64,000 bases of DNA from positions 62,001-126,000 of the forward strand of contig NZ_MRTQ01000014.1 in the NCBI RefSeq assembly GCF_001956215.1. Reading direction: 5' to 3'. This DNA is from Paenibacillus sp. FSL R5-0490. GTDB lineage: Bacteria; Bacillota; Bacilli; Bacillales; Cytobacillaceae. The translations under genes and the position numbers were made by a program. Under the pieces are notes generated by a model. The model saw only the letters and a program-made list of their open reading frames with translations, had not been told where the DNA came from and did not search any database. Numbering within the stretch: the stretch's first letter is position 1; every line of letters begins with the position of its first letter. This document shows, one piece after another, positions 27,063-36,443 of the stretch.

Positions 27063-27947
27063 ATGAAGAAAGTGAGAAAGGCGATTATACCGGCAGCGGG
27101 GTTAGGTACGAGGTTTCTGCCGGCAACGAAAGCGATGCCGAAAGAGATGCTGCCGATTGTCGATAAGCCGACGATTCAATATATTGTTGAAGAAGCTGTA
27201 GCTTCGGGGATTGAGGATATTATTATTGTGACCGGTAAAGGAAAGCGTTCGATCGAGGATCATTTTGATCATTCTTTTGAGCTTGAGGAAAGCCTTATTC
27301 AAAAGGAGAAGTTTGATTTGCTTGAGAAGGTGAAGGAGCCTTCGAAGGTGGATATTCATTATATCCGGCAGAAGGAGCCGAAGGGACTTGGGCATGCGGT
27401 GTGGTGTGCACGGAAATTTATCGGGGATGAGCCGTTTGCGGTGCTGCTTGGGGATGATATTGTTCAGGCGGAGAAGCCTTGTCTGCGTCAGCTCATGGAT
27501 GAGTATGAGGGTACCCAGGCTTCGATTATCGGAGTGCAGAGTGTGAGTCCTGAGGAGACGCATCGTTATGGGGTGATTGATCCTTCGGATCAGATTGGCA
27601 GGAGGTATCAGGTTAATCACTTTGTGGAGAAGCCGAAGCAGGGGACTGCGCCTTCCAATCTGGCGATTATGGGCCGGTATATTTTAAATCCGGAGATTTT
27701 TATGTTTTTAGAGCAGCAGGAGCTGGGAGCAGGCGGTGAGATTCAGCTGACGGATGCGATTCAGAAGCTGAATCAGATCCAGCGGGTTTTTGCTTATGAT
27801 TTTGAGGGTGTTCGGTATGATGTTGGTGAGAAGTTTGGGTTTATTAAGACGACGATTGAGATGGCACTCAAGGATGAGGGGCTGAGGGATGAGTTGGTTG
27901 GGTTTTTGGCGGAGAAATTGGAGGGGGTTAGGATGGTTAATGGGTAG
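27063..27947 (+). CDS. galU: UTP-glucose-1-phosphate uridylyltransferase
   Basis: 294 residues of the GalU/GtaB family. The N-terminal nucleotide-binding motif is [20 protein letters not shown], followed by [14 protein letters not shown], the metal-binding LLGDDI, and [10 protein letters not shown]. It makes UDP-glucose, which the galE product encoded at 38.9 kb can convert to UDP-galactose for the polysaccharide. The ATG follows GAGGAGG. Confidence 0.93.
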   Translation: MKKVRKAIIPAAGLGTRFLPATKAMPKEMLPIVDKPTIQYIVEEAVASGIEDIIIVTGKGKRSIEDHFDHSFELEESLIQKEKFDLLEKVKEPSKVDIHYIRQKEPKGLGHAVWCARKFIGDEPFAVLLGDDIVQAEKPCLRQLMDEYEGTQASIIGVQSVSPEETHRYGVIDPSDQIGRRYQVNHFVEKPKQGTAPSNLAIMGRYILNPEIFMFLEQQELGAGGEIQLTDAIQKLNQIQRVFAYDFEGVRYDVGEKFGFIKTTIEMALKDEGLRDELVGFLAEKLEGVRMVNG

Positions 27948-27958
27948 AGGCTGTAGTT

Positions 27959-27979
27959 CAGCTCTTCGAGCTGTTTTTT
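27959..27979 (+). terminator. Minimal intrinsic terminator after galU
   Basis: CAGCTC-TTC-GAGCTG followed by six T residues. The core AGCTCTTCGAGCT recurs at 28062 without a T-run. Confidence 0.45.
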
Positions 27980-28094
27980 GGATTGATATTCGGGGTTAGA
28001 AATTGCGGATATATAATAGGAAGAAACTCGGATATAAATGATCTTTTGATTTTTATTGATGAGCTCTTCGAGCTTCTTAATTGGAGGGATTTCT

Positions 28095-28442
28095 ATTAAT
28101 TCAAAAGGCTTTACGCTTGTGGAGTTGTTGGCTGTGATTGCTGTTTTGGGGATTATTGCTGCCATTGCGGTTTTGTCGATAGGCGGTGTTATTGAGAAAA
28201 CCAGGCGGGATGTTTGTGATGCGAATACAGCAGAGGTTGAGAGACAGTATGAACGGCATCTTCATTTGGAGGGAGTAGAGCACTCGAAGGCTGCGTTTGG
28301 CCAGTTTTTATTGGATTTTGGTGAAGAAGTTTGTCCTGTTGATGGGGTTATTCACTATGTTGATAGTGAGGTGCGTTGCAGTGTTCATTCTGAGGAATCA
28401 CCGGGGGATGACGAAGACGAAGAGGATGTACCTTTTTTATGA
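28095..28442 (+). CDS. Type IV prepilin-like protein, orphan, with apparent ATT start
   Basis: The frame encodes a class III signal: NSKGFTLVELLAVIAVLG, with cleavage after Gly and Phe/Glu at +1/+5, followed by the hydrophobic pilin helix. The rest is short, with three Cys and a very acidic tail (SPGDDEDEEDVPFL). GGAGGG at 28083-28088 points to the ATT at 28095, which gives a leader of the usual length. Upstream ATG 28059 lacks a ribosome binding site and would place GGAGGG inside the coding region. No other pilus gene is in the window, so assembly would depend on genes elsewhere. Confidence 0.65.
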   Translation: MNSKGFTLVELLAVIAVLGIIAAIAVLSIGGVIEKTRRDVCDANTAEVERQYERHLHLEGVEHSKAAFGQFLLDFGEEVCPVDGVIHYVDSEVRCSVHSEESPGDDEDEEDVPFL

Positions 28443-28954
28443 GTAACAAATCTAATTGGGTTGGCTGGTGCTAGGTGGATGGGGAGCGTTTTAGGACTTG
28501 AAGCTGGTGCTGGCTGACTTTTTTGAATGGTGGAGGGGAACTGACTATCGTAATCAGATAAGATGCTGGAAGTCTTGCGGGATAAGGGTTGGAGGCGTTT
28601 TTAGTGAGAATTATAGATTGATTGAATGGTATATATGATAGGAAGAAACTCGGTTTAGGGTGGTAAATGCGAGAATATCTATTTCGTATTTGCTTGGTAG
28701 ATTGAATAGATATTACGAGGTGAGTATCGTAATCAGATAACAAAACACAATATATAGTGTATAAAATTGATGTTTTGATAAAAAACATACTTTATGTTGA
28801 TTTTTTCATCTATTTCGCATATTGCATATAAAATGCGAGGTGGGTATCAGATATAGATAAGATTTAGTGGTTTAGTAGTTGGTTGGAATGAAAGAATAGT
28901 AGATTCCAATTAAGTCCTATTTTACTAAATTTAACTTATCAATGGAAGGAAGTC
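28443..28954. repeat. Non-coding region with degenerate direct repeats
   Basis: No gene is supported in this gap. TATCGTAATCAGATAA occurs at 28546 and 28725, with a weaker relative at about 28840. AGGAAGAAACTCGG ends near 28653 and also at 28031, before the pilin gene. Two blocks with ATCTATTTCG and GCGAGG/ACGAGGTG (about 28670-28740 and 28805-28860) look like diverged copies of one unit. Confidence 0.5.
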
Positions 28955-28960
28955 TTGAAA

Positions 28961-30091
28961 ATGGAATCGACAAAAGTGAAAGAAAGAATATTCCTTTCTT
29001 CACCTCATATGAGTGATGAAGGTTATGAAATGCAATATATAAAGGAAGCTTTTGATACAAACTGGATTGCACCCCTTGGTGAAAATGTAAATGGATTTGA
29101 AAGAGAGCTTGCTGAGAAGGTTGGTTCTAAAGCTGCTGCTGCACTTTCTTCTGGAACTGCAGCTATCCATTTAGCGCTTAAGGCAGCAGGAGTAGGAGAA
29201 GGGGATATTGTATTCTGTCCAACACTTACCTTCTCAGCTACTGCTAATCCGATCATCTATCAAAATGCTATTCCAGTTTTTATAGATAGTGATTATGAAA
29301 CGTGGAACATGAGTCCAAAAGCGTTGGAAGAAGCATTTGAGAAGTATCCAGAAGTGAAAGCTGTTATTGTTGTTCACTTATATGGTTTGTCCGCTGATAT
29401 GGACAAAATTATGGAGATTTGTAATAAACATAATGTAGCAGTTATAGAAGATGCTGCTGAGTCTCTAGGTACTCACTATAAAGGTAAGCATACTGGAACT
29501 TTTGGTGACTATGGTATCTTCTCTTTTAATGGAAATAAGATTATCACAACTTCCGGGGGTGGAATGCTTGTTTCTAATAATGAAGAGAGAATTGCTAAGG
29601 TGAGATTTTGGGCCACTCAATCCCGAGATCAAGCAAGACATTTTCAACATAGTGAATTAGGGTTTAATTATCGTATGAGTAATGTTGTGGCTGGGATTGG
29701 AAGAGGACAGCTTAAAGTGTTAGATCAGAGAGTTGCAAAAAAGAATAACATTTTTGAGTTTTATAAGAGAGAACTCGGTGGGCTTGAGGGTGTTGAATTC
29801 ATGCCTAGTAATGATTGGGACGAACCAAATTATTGGTTAAGCTCGATAACTTTGTCTGGTAAAGTAAGGCCTATTGATATATTTGAAGCATTGGAAGCTG
29901 AAAATATCGAATCAAGACCAGTATGGAAACCAATGCATATACAGCCGTTCTTTGAGAAATATGACTTTGTTGGTGAAAGTGTATCTGAGAAATTGTTTGA
30001 GAACGGTGTTTGTTTGCCATCTGATACAAAGATGACGGATGAGGACTTAGAAAGAGTTGTGGAGACTATTAAGGGGTTGTGGTTTAAATAA
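28961..30091 (+). CDS. epsN: DegT/DnrJ/EryC1-family sugar aminotransferase (EpsN/PglE-like)
   Basis: 376 residues, PLP-dependent. Markers are FLSSPHMSDEGYE, ALSSGTAAIHLALKAAGVG, the PLP-contacting EDAAESLGT near 175 and the Schiff-base Lys in FSFNGNKIITTSGGGM near 195. It should aminate the 4-keto sugar made by the EpsC-like dehydratase. TTG 28955 is an alternative start; GGAAG at 28948-28952 suits ATG 28961. Its stop overlaps the next start (TAATG). Confidence 0.88.
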   Translation: MESTKVKERIFLSSPHMSDEGYEMQYIKEAFDTNWIAPLGENVNGFERELAEKVGSKAAAALSSGTAAIHLALKAAGVGEGDIVFCPTLTFSATANPIIYQNAIPVFIDSDYETWNMSPKALEEAFEKYPEVKAVIVVHLYGLSADMDKIMEICNKHNVAVIEDAAESLGTHYKGKHTGTFGDYGIFSFNGNKIITTSGGGMLVSNNEERIAKVRFWATQSRDQARHFQHSELGFNYRMSNVVAGIGRGQLKVLDQRVAKKNNIFEFYKRELGGLEGVEFMPSNDWDEPNYWLSSITLSGKVRPIDIFEALEAENIESRPVWKPMHIQPFFEKYDFVGESVSEKLFENGVCLPSDTKMTDEDLERVVETIKGLWFK

Positions 30092-30735
30092 TGAATAATT
30101 CCAAAGGTGGCATTTATAGAAGATTTATAAAAAGACCGATGGATTTCACGCTATCATTAATCGCCATTATTGTTCTTAGTCCGATACTTCTAGTAGTTGC
30201 AATTCTTGTGAGAACGAAATTAGGTAGCCCTGTTCTATTCAAGCAAAAGAGACCTGGGCATAATGAAGAGATTTTTATGATGTATAAGTTTAGGACTATG
30301 ACGGATGAAAGAGATGATAAAGGGGAGTTACTGCCTGATAGTATTAGGCTGACAAAGTTTGGTAGGTTACTACGCTCTACATCTCTTGATGAACTACCGG
30401 AGCTTTTTAATATTTTGAAGGGTGATATGTCTATTATTGGCCCTAGACCATTATTGGTGCAGTATTTACCGTTGTATAACTATCATCAAAAACGACGTCA
30501 TGAAGTCAGACCAGGACTATCTGGTTTGGCGCAGATTAGTGGTAGAAATGCGATTAGTTGGGAAGATAAATTTAATCTCGATGTTGAGTATGTGGACAAT
30601 GTAAGATTCATTGAAGATTGGAAGATAATATTTTTGACCATAAAAAAGGTTTTCATTAGGGAAGGTATTAATTCAGAAACTGCTGCAACAATTGAGCCTT
30701 TTAAGGGAACCAAAAAGGAAAGAATGGAAATATGA
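30091..30735 (+). CDS. epsL: Initiating sugar-phosphate transferase (EpsL/PglC-like)
   Basis: A 214-residue monotopic phosphoglycosyl transferase: a re-entrant hydrophobic helix (about 18-40), then MYKFRTM, LRSTSLDELPELFNILKGDMSIIGPRPLL with the catalytic Asp-Glu pair, and RPGLSGLAQISGRN. It moves a sugar-phosphate, probably diacetylbacillosamine, from UDP to undecaprenyl phosphate to start each repeat unit. Translationally coupled on both sides. Confidence 0.9.
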   Translation: MNNSKGGIYRRFIKRPMDFTLSLIAIIVLSPILLVVAILVRTKLGSPVLFKQKRPGHNEEIFMMYKFRTMTDERDDKGELLPDSIRLTKFGRLLRSTSLDELPELFNILKGDMSIIGPRPLLVQYLPLYNYHQKRRHEVRPGLSGLAQISGRNAISWEDKFNLDVEYVDNVRFIEDWKIIFLTIKKVFIREGINSETAATIEPFKGTKKERMEI

Positions 30736-31352
30736 AAAACAAACTTTTAATAATCGGTGCTAGCGGTCACGGGAAAGTTGTTGCGGACATCGCATTGAAA
30801 ATGAATAGGTGGCAGAGCATTGCTTTTTTAGACGACAATAAAGGCATCGAAACATCAATGGGTTTAGAAGTTATCGGGACTTCAGATGATGTTTTTACAC
30901 ATATCGATGAGTATGAAATATTTGTTGGTATTGGTAATAACACTACGAGGCAAAGGATTCATGAAATGGTTGAAACAGTTGGTGCTAGTATTCCAGTGTT
31001 AGTTCATCCTGATGCGGTAGTTGGAGGACAAGTGAATATAGGAAATGGAACAGTTGTGATGGCAGGTTCAATCATTAACTGCTGTACTGATATAGGTAAA
31101 GGTTGCGTTATCAACACTGGTACTACAATTGACCATGATAACTGTATTGGGGATTATGTCCATATATCTCCGGGAGTTCATTTAGCGGGGACAGTTAAAA
31201 TTGGTGAAGGGTCATGGTTAGGTATTGGTAGTGTTGTAAGTAATAATATAAATATTACTAGTGGTTGCCAATTTGGAGCAGGTTCAGTCGTTGTTAAGGA
31301 TGTAAATTATCCTGGGACATATGCCGGTGTTCCGATAAGGAAGATAAAATAG
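30732..31352 (+). CDS. epsM: Sugar O/N-acetyltransferase (EpsM/PglD/NeuD-like)
   Basis: 206 residues: an N-terminal Rossmann-like domain (LLIIGASGHGKVVADIA) and a left-handed beta-helix of hexapeptide repeats with the catalytic His in TTIDHDNCIGDYVHISPG. It should N-acetylate the 4-amino sugar from the EpsN-like enzyme to finish UDP-diacetylbacillosamine. It overlaps the preceding gene by four bases (ATGA). Confidence 0.9.
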   Translation: MKNKLLIIGASGHGKVVADIALKMNRWQSIAFLDDNKGIETSMGLEVIGTSDDVFTHIDEYEIFVGIGNNTTRQRIHEMVETVGASIPVLVHPDAVVGGQVNIGNGTVVMAGSIINCCTDIGKGCVINTGTTIDHDNCIGDYVHISPGVHLAGTVKIGEGSWLGIGSVVSNNINITSGCQFGAGSVVVKDVNYPGTYAGVPIRKIK

Positions 31353-31384
31353 GTCAATTAAACAAATGAACAGGGGAGCTTTAT

Positions 31385-32512
31385 TTGAAAATACTGTATG
31401 TTACGACTATATCAAATACTGTAAATGCCTTTTTAATACCACACATCAAAATGTTAATTGAACAAGGACATAAAGTCGATGTAGCTTTTAATATAGTGCA
31501 AGAAGTAAATCCAGAATTAAAGAAACTTGGATGTCAAATACACAATATTGAGTTTCAAAGGACACCGTTTAAAAAAGAAAATTTCTTAGCCTGGAAAAAA
31601 GTAAAGAAATTAGTCCAGGATGAAAAGTACGAATTATTACATCTTCATACTCCTGTTGCTTCCTTTATTACTAGACTTGCTTGCAGAAATATACCAAATA
31701 TAAAAAAAGTTTATACGGCGCATGGATTTCATTTTTTTAAAGGTGCACCATTGAAAAATTGGTTGTTATTTTATCCTATGGAGATGATAGCAGCAAAATG
31801 GACAGATATATTAATTACTATGAATGATGAAGATTATTTAATATCTAAGAAAATAATGGGGAATAAAAAATCGGTTTTTAAAGTTCATGGTGTTGGGATA
31901 GATTTAAAAAAGTTTTCTCCTCAAACTTCTGAGATAAAGGATGAAATTAGAAAAAGCTATAACTTTAAAAAAGATGACTTTATTTTAATATACGCTGGTG
32001 AGTTAAGTTATAGAAAACATCAAGATTTAATTATTAATGCACTTAATTTATTAAAAAGTAAAATACCAAATATAAAATTATTGCTTGCTGGTACAGGCCC
32101 TCTTTTAGATGAGTACAATCAAAGAGTAGAACAATTAAAGCTAGAAGATAATGTGAAATTTCTAGGATATCGAAATGATGTAAATAAACTTATGTTATTG
32201 TCTGATGTTGCTGTTTCGTCATCGAGGCAAGAGGGTTTACCAGTAAACGTTATGGAAGCAATGGCAACAGGATTACCATTAATTGTAACGGATTGTAGAG
32301 GGAACCATGATCTTGTTAGTAATGAGGAAAACGGTTTTGTAGTTGGATTAAACGATTATGAACAGTTTGCAAACGCAATATTTAAACTTTATATGGATGT
32401 AAATTTACGAGAAAAATTCTCCGAAAAAAGCTTGGAAATAGTTCGTAATTACTCGATTGAAAAAGCCTTGGATGAAATCAATAGCATTTATTTTAAATAT
32501 GATTACAAATAA
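31385..32512 (+). CDS. Glycosyltransferase family 4 (EpsD-like)
   Basis: 375 residues of GT-B fold. The N-terminal domain has LLHLHTPVASFITRLACR and YTAHGFHFFKGAP; the C-terminal donor site has AGELSYRKHQD and SSSRQEGLPVNVMEAMATGLP with the paired Glu. This sequence type is close to B. subtilis EpsD. Start is TTG 31385 after GGGGAG. From here the locus becomes strikingly AT-rich. Donor and acceptor sugars cannot be read from sequence. Confidence 0.85.
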   Translation: MKILYVTTISNTVNAFLIPHIKMLIEQGHKVDVAFNIVQEVNPELKKLGCQIHNIEFQRTPFKKENFLAWKKVKKLVQDEKYELLHLHTPVASFITRLACRNIPNIKKVYTAHGFHFFKGAPLKNWLLFYPMEMIAAKWTDILITMNDEDYLISKKIMGNKKSVFKVHGVGIDLKKFSPQTSEIKDEIRKSYNFKKDDFILIYAGELSYRKHQDLIINALNLLKSKIPNIKLLLAGTGPLLDEYNQRVEQLKLEDNVKFLGYRNDVNKLMLLSDVAVSSSRQEGLPVNVMEAMATGLPLIVTDCRGNHDLVSNEENGFVVGLNDYEQFANAIFKLYMDVNLREKFSEKSLEIVRNYSIEKALDEINSIYFKYDYK

Positions 32513-32724
32513 TAAAAATGAATTTAGTTTTTGTTTAAATAAATTTTCAGCCTAGAATTTATATTTAGTTAAACACAATATTTTTAAAAATAAATATTTT
32601 AAACTCATACCATTTATCTGGAGTTGTATTATTTAAAATATTAATAGTAAATTTGTATAAATTTCTATCAATGAAATGTAAATAGTAGATTATGGGCTAT
32701 GGAAATTATAAGGATGTGATACTT

Positions 32725-33840
32725 ATGATTCTATTAATAAGAAGTAATGATTTAAATCCCGATCCTAGGGCTCAAAAATATATAGACTTTTTTGAAAAGG
32801 AAAATATCGAATATAATGTTTTGGGGTGGGATAGGCTTGGAAATGCACTAAATAAAAAGGAGTATACTTACTATAATCGGAGAGCTGAATTTGGGAAAAA
32901 ACTATTAAATATTAAAAATAAATTATTATGGTTTGTTTTTATCTTTAAATATTTATTTGAAAATAAAAATGAGTATAAGATTGTCCATGCATGTGATTTT
33001 GATACGGCTTTTCCTGCAGTTTTAGCATCAATTATTACTCGTAAAAAAGTAGTCTTTGATATCTTTGATTGGATGAGTAATGACCATGAAAAAAACCTTA
33101 TATATAAAACTATAGGTTTTTTAGAAAGGTATACAGTACGTAAAGCTGACTACGTAATTATTTGTGAAGAGGAAAGAAAAGAACAGCTAAAGAGTAAAAG
33201 AGAAGATATAATGGTAATGCCAAATATACCAAACATTGGTATGGTTGAGGATAAATCACTTTTAAATCAGATAGAATTACAAAAAAGTGACTACGATATT
33301 GTAGTCAGTTATGTAGGTGTTTTTGATAGTAATAGAGGTTTAGAGGATTTTTTAAAAAAAGTCTCTGAAAAACAAAATGTGTTATTTAATATTGCTGGTT
33401 TTGGTTATTTGCAAGATTTAGTAATTGAGTATTCAAAGCGTTATAAAAATATAGTTTACTGGGGGAAAGTAGATTATAATAAAGGGTTAAATATAATGAA
33501 AAATTCAGATTTAATACTTGCTTTATACTATAATAGTAATCCTTTGCATAAATATGCGGCACCAAATAAATTCTATGAAGGACTAATGCTTGGAATCCCT
33601 TTAATAACTACAAAGAATACGTTGGTCGGAGCTAAAACCGAGAGGTATAATACAGGTTTTGTTATTGAGGAAGGATACGAAGGTATCAGCGATTTGTTAA
33701 AATTAAAAGATATTAAGGATTTATGTACAACCAAAAAAGACAATTGTAAGTATGTTTGGGATAATCACTATTTTAACTATATCAATGAATTTATGAATAA
33801 GGACTATATTAGTATTCTTAATAAGGAGTCTAATATTTAG
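32725..33840 (+). CDS. Glycosyltransferase, GT4-like
   Basis: About 371 residues. The N-terminal half has NPDPRAQKYIDFFEKENI and VHACDFDTAFPAVLAS, and the C-terminal half has the donor-site segment YAAPNKFYEGLMLGIPLITT, as in GT4/GT94-like enzymes. The upstream frame opens at 32692, but AAGGATGTGA precedes ATG 32725. The 212 bases before it are AT-rich and without visible signals, so a separate promoter cannot be excluded. Confidence 0.78.
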   Translation: MILLIRSNDLNPDPRAQKYIDFFEKENIEYNVLGWDRLGNALNKKEYTYYNRRAEFGKKLLNIKNKLLWFVFIFKYLFENKNEYKIVHACDFDTAFPAVLASIITRKKVVFDIFDWMSNDHEKNLIYKTIGFLERYTVRKADYVIICEEERKEQLKSKREDIMVMPNIPNIGMVEDKSLLNQIELQKSDYDIVVSYVGVFDSNRGLEDFLKKVSEKQNVLFNIAGFGYLQDLVIEYSKRYKNIVYWGKVDYNKGLNIMKNSDLILALYYNSNPLHKYAAPNKFYEGLMLGIPLITTKNTLVGAKTERYNTGFVIEEGYEGISDLLKLKDIKDLCTTKKDNCKYVWDNHYFNYINEFMNKDYISILNKESNI

Positions 33841-33920
33841 TATCACGTTAGTTTAAATACAGAAATTTTGAGTAAGAATTTTTAAAAACTTCTAATATTA
33901 AAAAGATGGTGCAATAAAAA

Positions 33921-35177
33921 ATGAATAAAATTTTTAAAGATAGTTTTTGGCTGGTATTTGGAACTGCATTAGGTACTCTTTTAACGTTTCTTACTCAAGT
34001 TCTTTTAACAAGAAGTTTTAATGTAGAAGAATATGGTTCTTATATAACAGCAATGAATTTAATTAACTTATTAGCAGTTTTTGTTAGTTTTGGTGCAGGA
34101 GATTTTCTAGTAAAGATATTTGGAGAGGAAGGCAGGTTTGCTTATAGGTGGATAAAACCTAACTTTCTACTTTTATCCTACACCTTAGTTTTTTCTTTAA
34201 TTATTGTAATAATTTTAATATTATTCAGTCAATTTAACGGAGATACTAAATACTTATTATTGTTTTTGATACCTAATATTATCCTACAAGGTTTATTACC
34301 ACTAGTTATAGCCGTATTTCAAATTGAGCAAAATTATAAAAAGGTTGCATTATATAACTTTGTAATCTATCTTGTTAGATTTCTTGGAGTATTTATAGCA
34401 ATTATTTTTTTTGATCATATCATCTATATCGGATTACTCACATGTATATTATCGTTTATTTCAATTTACCTATTTATTAAGATTCTTTACCGACTTAATA
34501 CTAAAAGTATACTGCTTCCAAGTTTTGAGTATAAAAAACGTAAAGAAAACCCTAGTTTTTTCAATACACTTAGGAATAGCGCTCCATATGGATTAGCTGC
34601 AATATTTTATTTTATCTATTATCAAAGTGATATTATTTTATTAAGTTTTTTTAAAGGAGAGGAGATAGCTGGGTACTATAACGTTGCTTTCACATTAATC
34701 TCCTTGGTTTATTTAATCCCTAATTTAATTTTCGGAAAACTTTTTTTACCTAAACTACACTTTTGGGTGCATCATAACCCAAAAATGGTAAAAAAACTAT
34801 ACAAAAAAAGTAATTTAATAATGCTTTTTACTGGTTTATTGTCAGTAATATTTATTATTGTTTCTGCTGAGTTTTTAATATCGGTAGTTTTTGGAGAAAA
34901 ATATATAATGTCTGCTCAACTATTAATAATATTGAGTTTATGTATTCCTTTTAGATTTCTTTACGCAGTAAGTGGTGCTATAATGTCGACGGAAAATAGA
35001 ATATATTCAAAAGTGAAACAACAGGGAATGACTGCAGTTCTCAATATCACTCTTAATTTTATTTTTATTCCTTTAATCGGTGTATACGGTGCTGTATACT
35101 CAACAATACTTTGTGAGTTATTCCTTTTTATTTTGCTTTGGAATGGCAGTCGAAAATATATAAAATTAATAGTTTAA
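33921..35177 (+). CDS. Polysaccharide repeat-unit flippase (Wzx, MOP superfamily)
   Basis: 418 residues with about 12 hydrophobic segments. It opens with SFWLVFGTALGTLLTFLTQVLLTRSF, typical of RfbX/Wzx proteins, and has FKGEEIAGYYNVAFTLISL in the middle. It would carry lipid-linked repeat units across the membrane. Very AT-rich. Confidence 0.88.
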   Translation: MNKIFKDSFWLVFGTALGTLLTFLTQVLLTRSFNVEEYGSYITAMNLINLLAVFVSFGAGDFLVKIFGEEGRFAYRWIKPNFLLLSYTLVFSLIIVIILILFSQFNGDTKYLLLFLIPNIILQGLLPLVIAVFQIEQNYKKVALYNFVIYLVRFLGVFIAIIFFDHIIYIGLLTCILSFISIYLFIKILYRLNTKSILLPSFEYKKRKENPSFFNTLRNSAPYGLAAIFYFIYYQSDIILLSFFKGEEIAGYYNVAFTLISLVYLIPNLIFGKLFLPKLHFWVHHNPKMVKKLYKKSNLIMLFTGLLSVIFIIVSAEFLISVVFGEKYIMSAQLLIILSLCIPFRFLYAVSGAIMSTENRIYSKVKQQGMTAVLNITLNFIFIPLIGVYGAVYSTILCELFLFILLWNGSRKYIKLIV

Positions 35178-35202
35178 CCAAAAAATATCTGAGGTGTTTA
35201 AA

Positions 35203-36348
35203 ATGGAAAGTATTGCATTTACTGGTTATTATGGTATGCAAAATTATGGCGATGATTTGTTTGTTGTTGCTTCAACTTTGGGAGCGAAAAAGTATTGGAA
35301 TATGTATCCTGAAATTTCAATAATAGGATCACCTATTGGTAATTTAGATGTGAATTATTCTATTACTAATTTTAAAAAACTCTATGCTGGACATAATATT
35401 ATTAGCAAGATATATAGAGCAACTGTTATGGTAAATTCCTTTTTTAAAAATGATTTGGTTGTATTATCTGGTGGCTCAACTATAAGTTCTGATTCATCAA
35501 ATAAGATGAGGAAACTACAGAATAAGTTAGCGGAAAAAGGGATATCAAAAATTGCTGCTATAGGTGTTTCTATCGGACCTTTCACATCAAAAAAAGATAT
35601 TGAAGATGCAAAAGTTTTTATTAATAATTTTTCATTTCTTTCTGTAAGGGATGAATCTTCATATAACTTATTAAAAGAATTAGATGTACAAATCCCCTAT
35701 GTCTATGGTAAAGATTTAGCCGGAATGATTCCACTTTTATACCCTCCCAAAAAACAAAAAGAGGATAAGAATAATAAAGTTCTGGGCATATCAGTATGTA
35801 ACTATGAGAGTTTTACAGGTAAAGATGAAATAATTGAGAAGAATAGGAATGAAGCAATTTTTAAAGCTATAAGAAAAATAACTGAAACATATAAAGATAG
35901 TGTCACAATAAAGATTTGTATACTCAACACTCATTCAATTAAGGGAGATACGAACTTATCTATTGACCTTTTAAATTCTTTAGGAGAAGACGCCTCAAAA
36001 GTTAAAGTAGTATATCATGAATCTAATCCGATTAAGATGTGGAATGAAATTAGTGAGTGTGATGCATTTTTTAGCATTAGACTACATGGCGGAATAAGTG
36101 CATATTTATTAGATATCCCATTTGCACTTGTAGAATATCACAATAAATGCACTGATTTTTTAGATGATATATCACAACCGAGTTATTTAAGAATAAGTAA
36201 AGAAGAACAAGATTCTGAGTATATTTACAAAGTTATTGAAAGAATTTTATTCGAACGAAATGTAATGGATGGTTTATACCCATCTAACAAATATACGCTA
36301 GATACAATCAAGACATTTACTGAGGCACCCTGGGTAAATCCAAAATAA
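35203..36348 (+). CDS. Polysaccharide pyruvyltransferase family protein
   Basis: 381 residues. The N-terminal GYYGMQNYGDDLFVVA motif and C-terminal FFSIRLHGGISAYLLDIPFALVEYH are hallmarks of the CsaB/EpsI/EpsO group, which adds ketal-linked pyruvate from PEP to glycans. Pyruvylation adds negative charge and can create docking sites for surface proteins. GTG 35194 is in frame, but AGGTG six bases before ATG 35203 fixes the start. Confidence 0.85.
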   Translation: MESIAFTGYYGMQNYGDDLFVVASTLGAKKYWNMYPEISIIGSPIGNLDVNYSITNFKKLYAGHNIISKIYRATVMVNSFFKNDLVVLSGGSTISSDSSNKMRKLQNKLAEKGISKIAAIGVSIGPFTSKKDIEDAKVFINNFSFLSVRDESSYNLLKELDVQIPYVYGKDLAGMIPLLYPPKKQKEDKNNKVLGISVCNYESFTGKDEIIEKNRNEAIFKAIRKITETYKDSVTIKICILNTHSIKGDTNLSIDLLNSLGEDASKVKVVYHESNPIKMWNEISECDAFFSIRLHGGISAYLLDIPFALVEYHNKCTDFLDDISQPSYLRISKEEQDSEYIYKVIERILFERNVMDGLYPSNKYTLDTIKTFTEAPWVNPK

Positions 36349-36443
36349 TAGGATGAGTAATCTTTATACTCCAATAAGAAATTTATTTAAAACTTTCTAA
36401 AAACGATTTAAAATATTATCTGCACTTGAAAAGGGAGGGTAAA

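Noticed and set aside
27102..27620. A 172-codon minus-strand frame
   Set aside because: Antisense to galU, Leu/Arg/His-rich, no start signals.
28443..28954. CRISPR array
   Set aside because: The repeats here are few, diverged and irregularly spaced, with no cas genes in the window.
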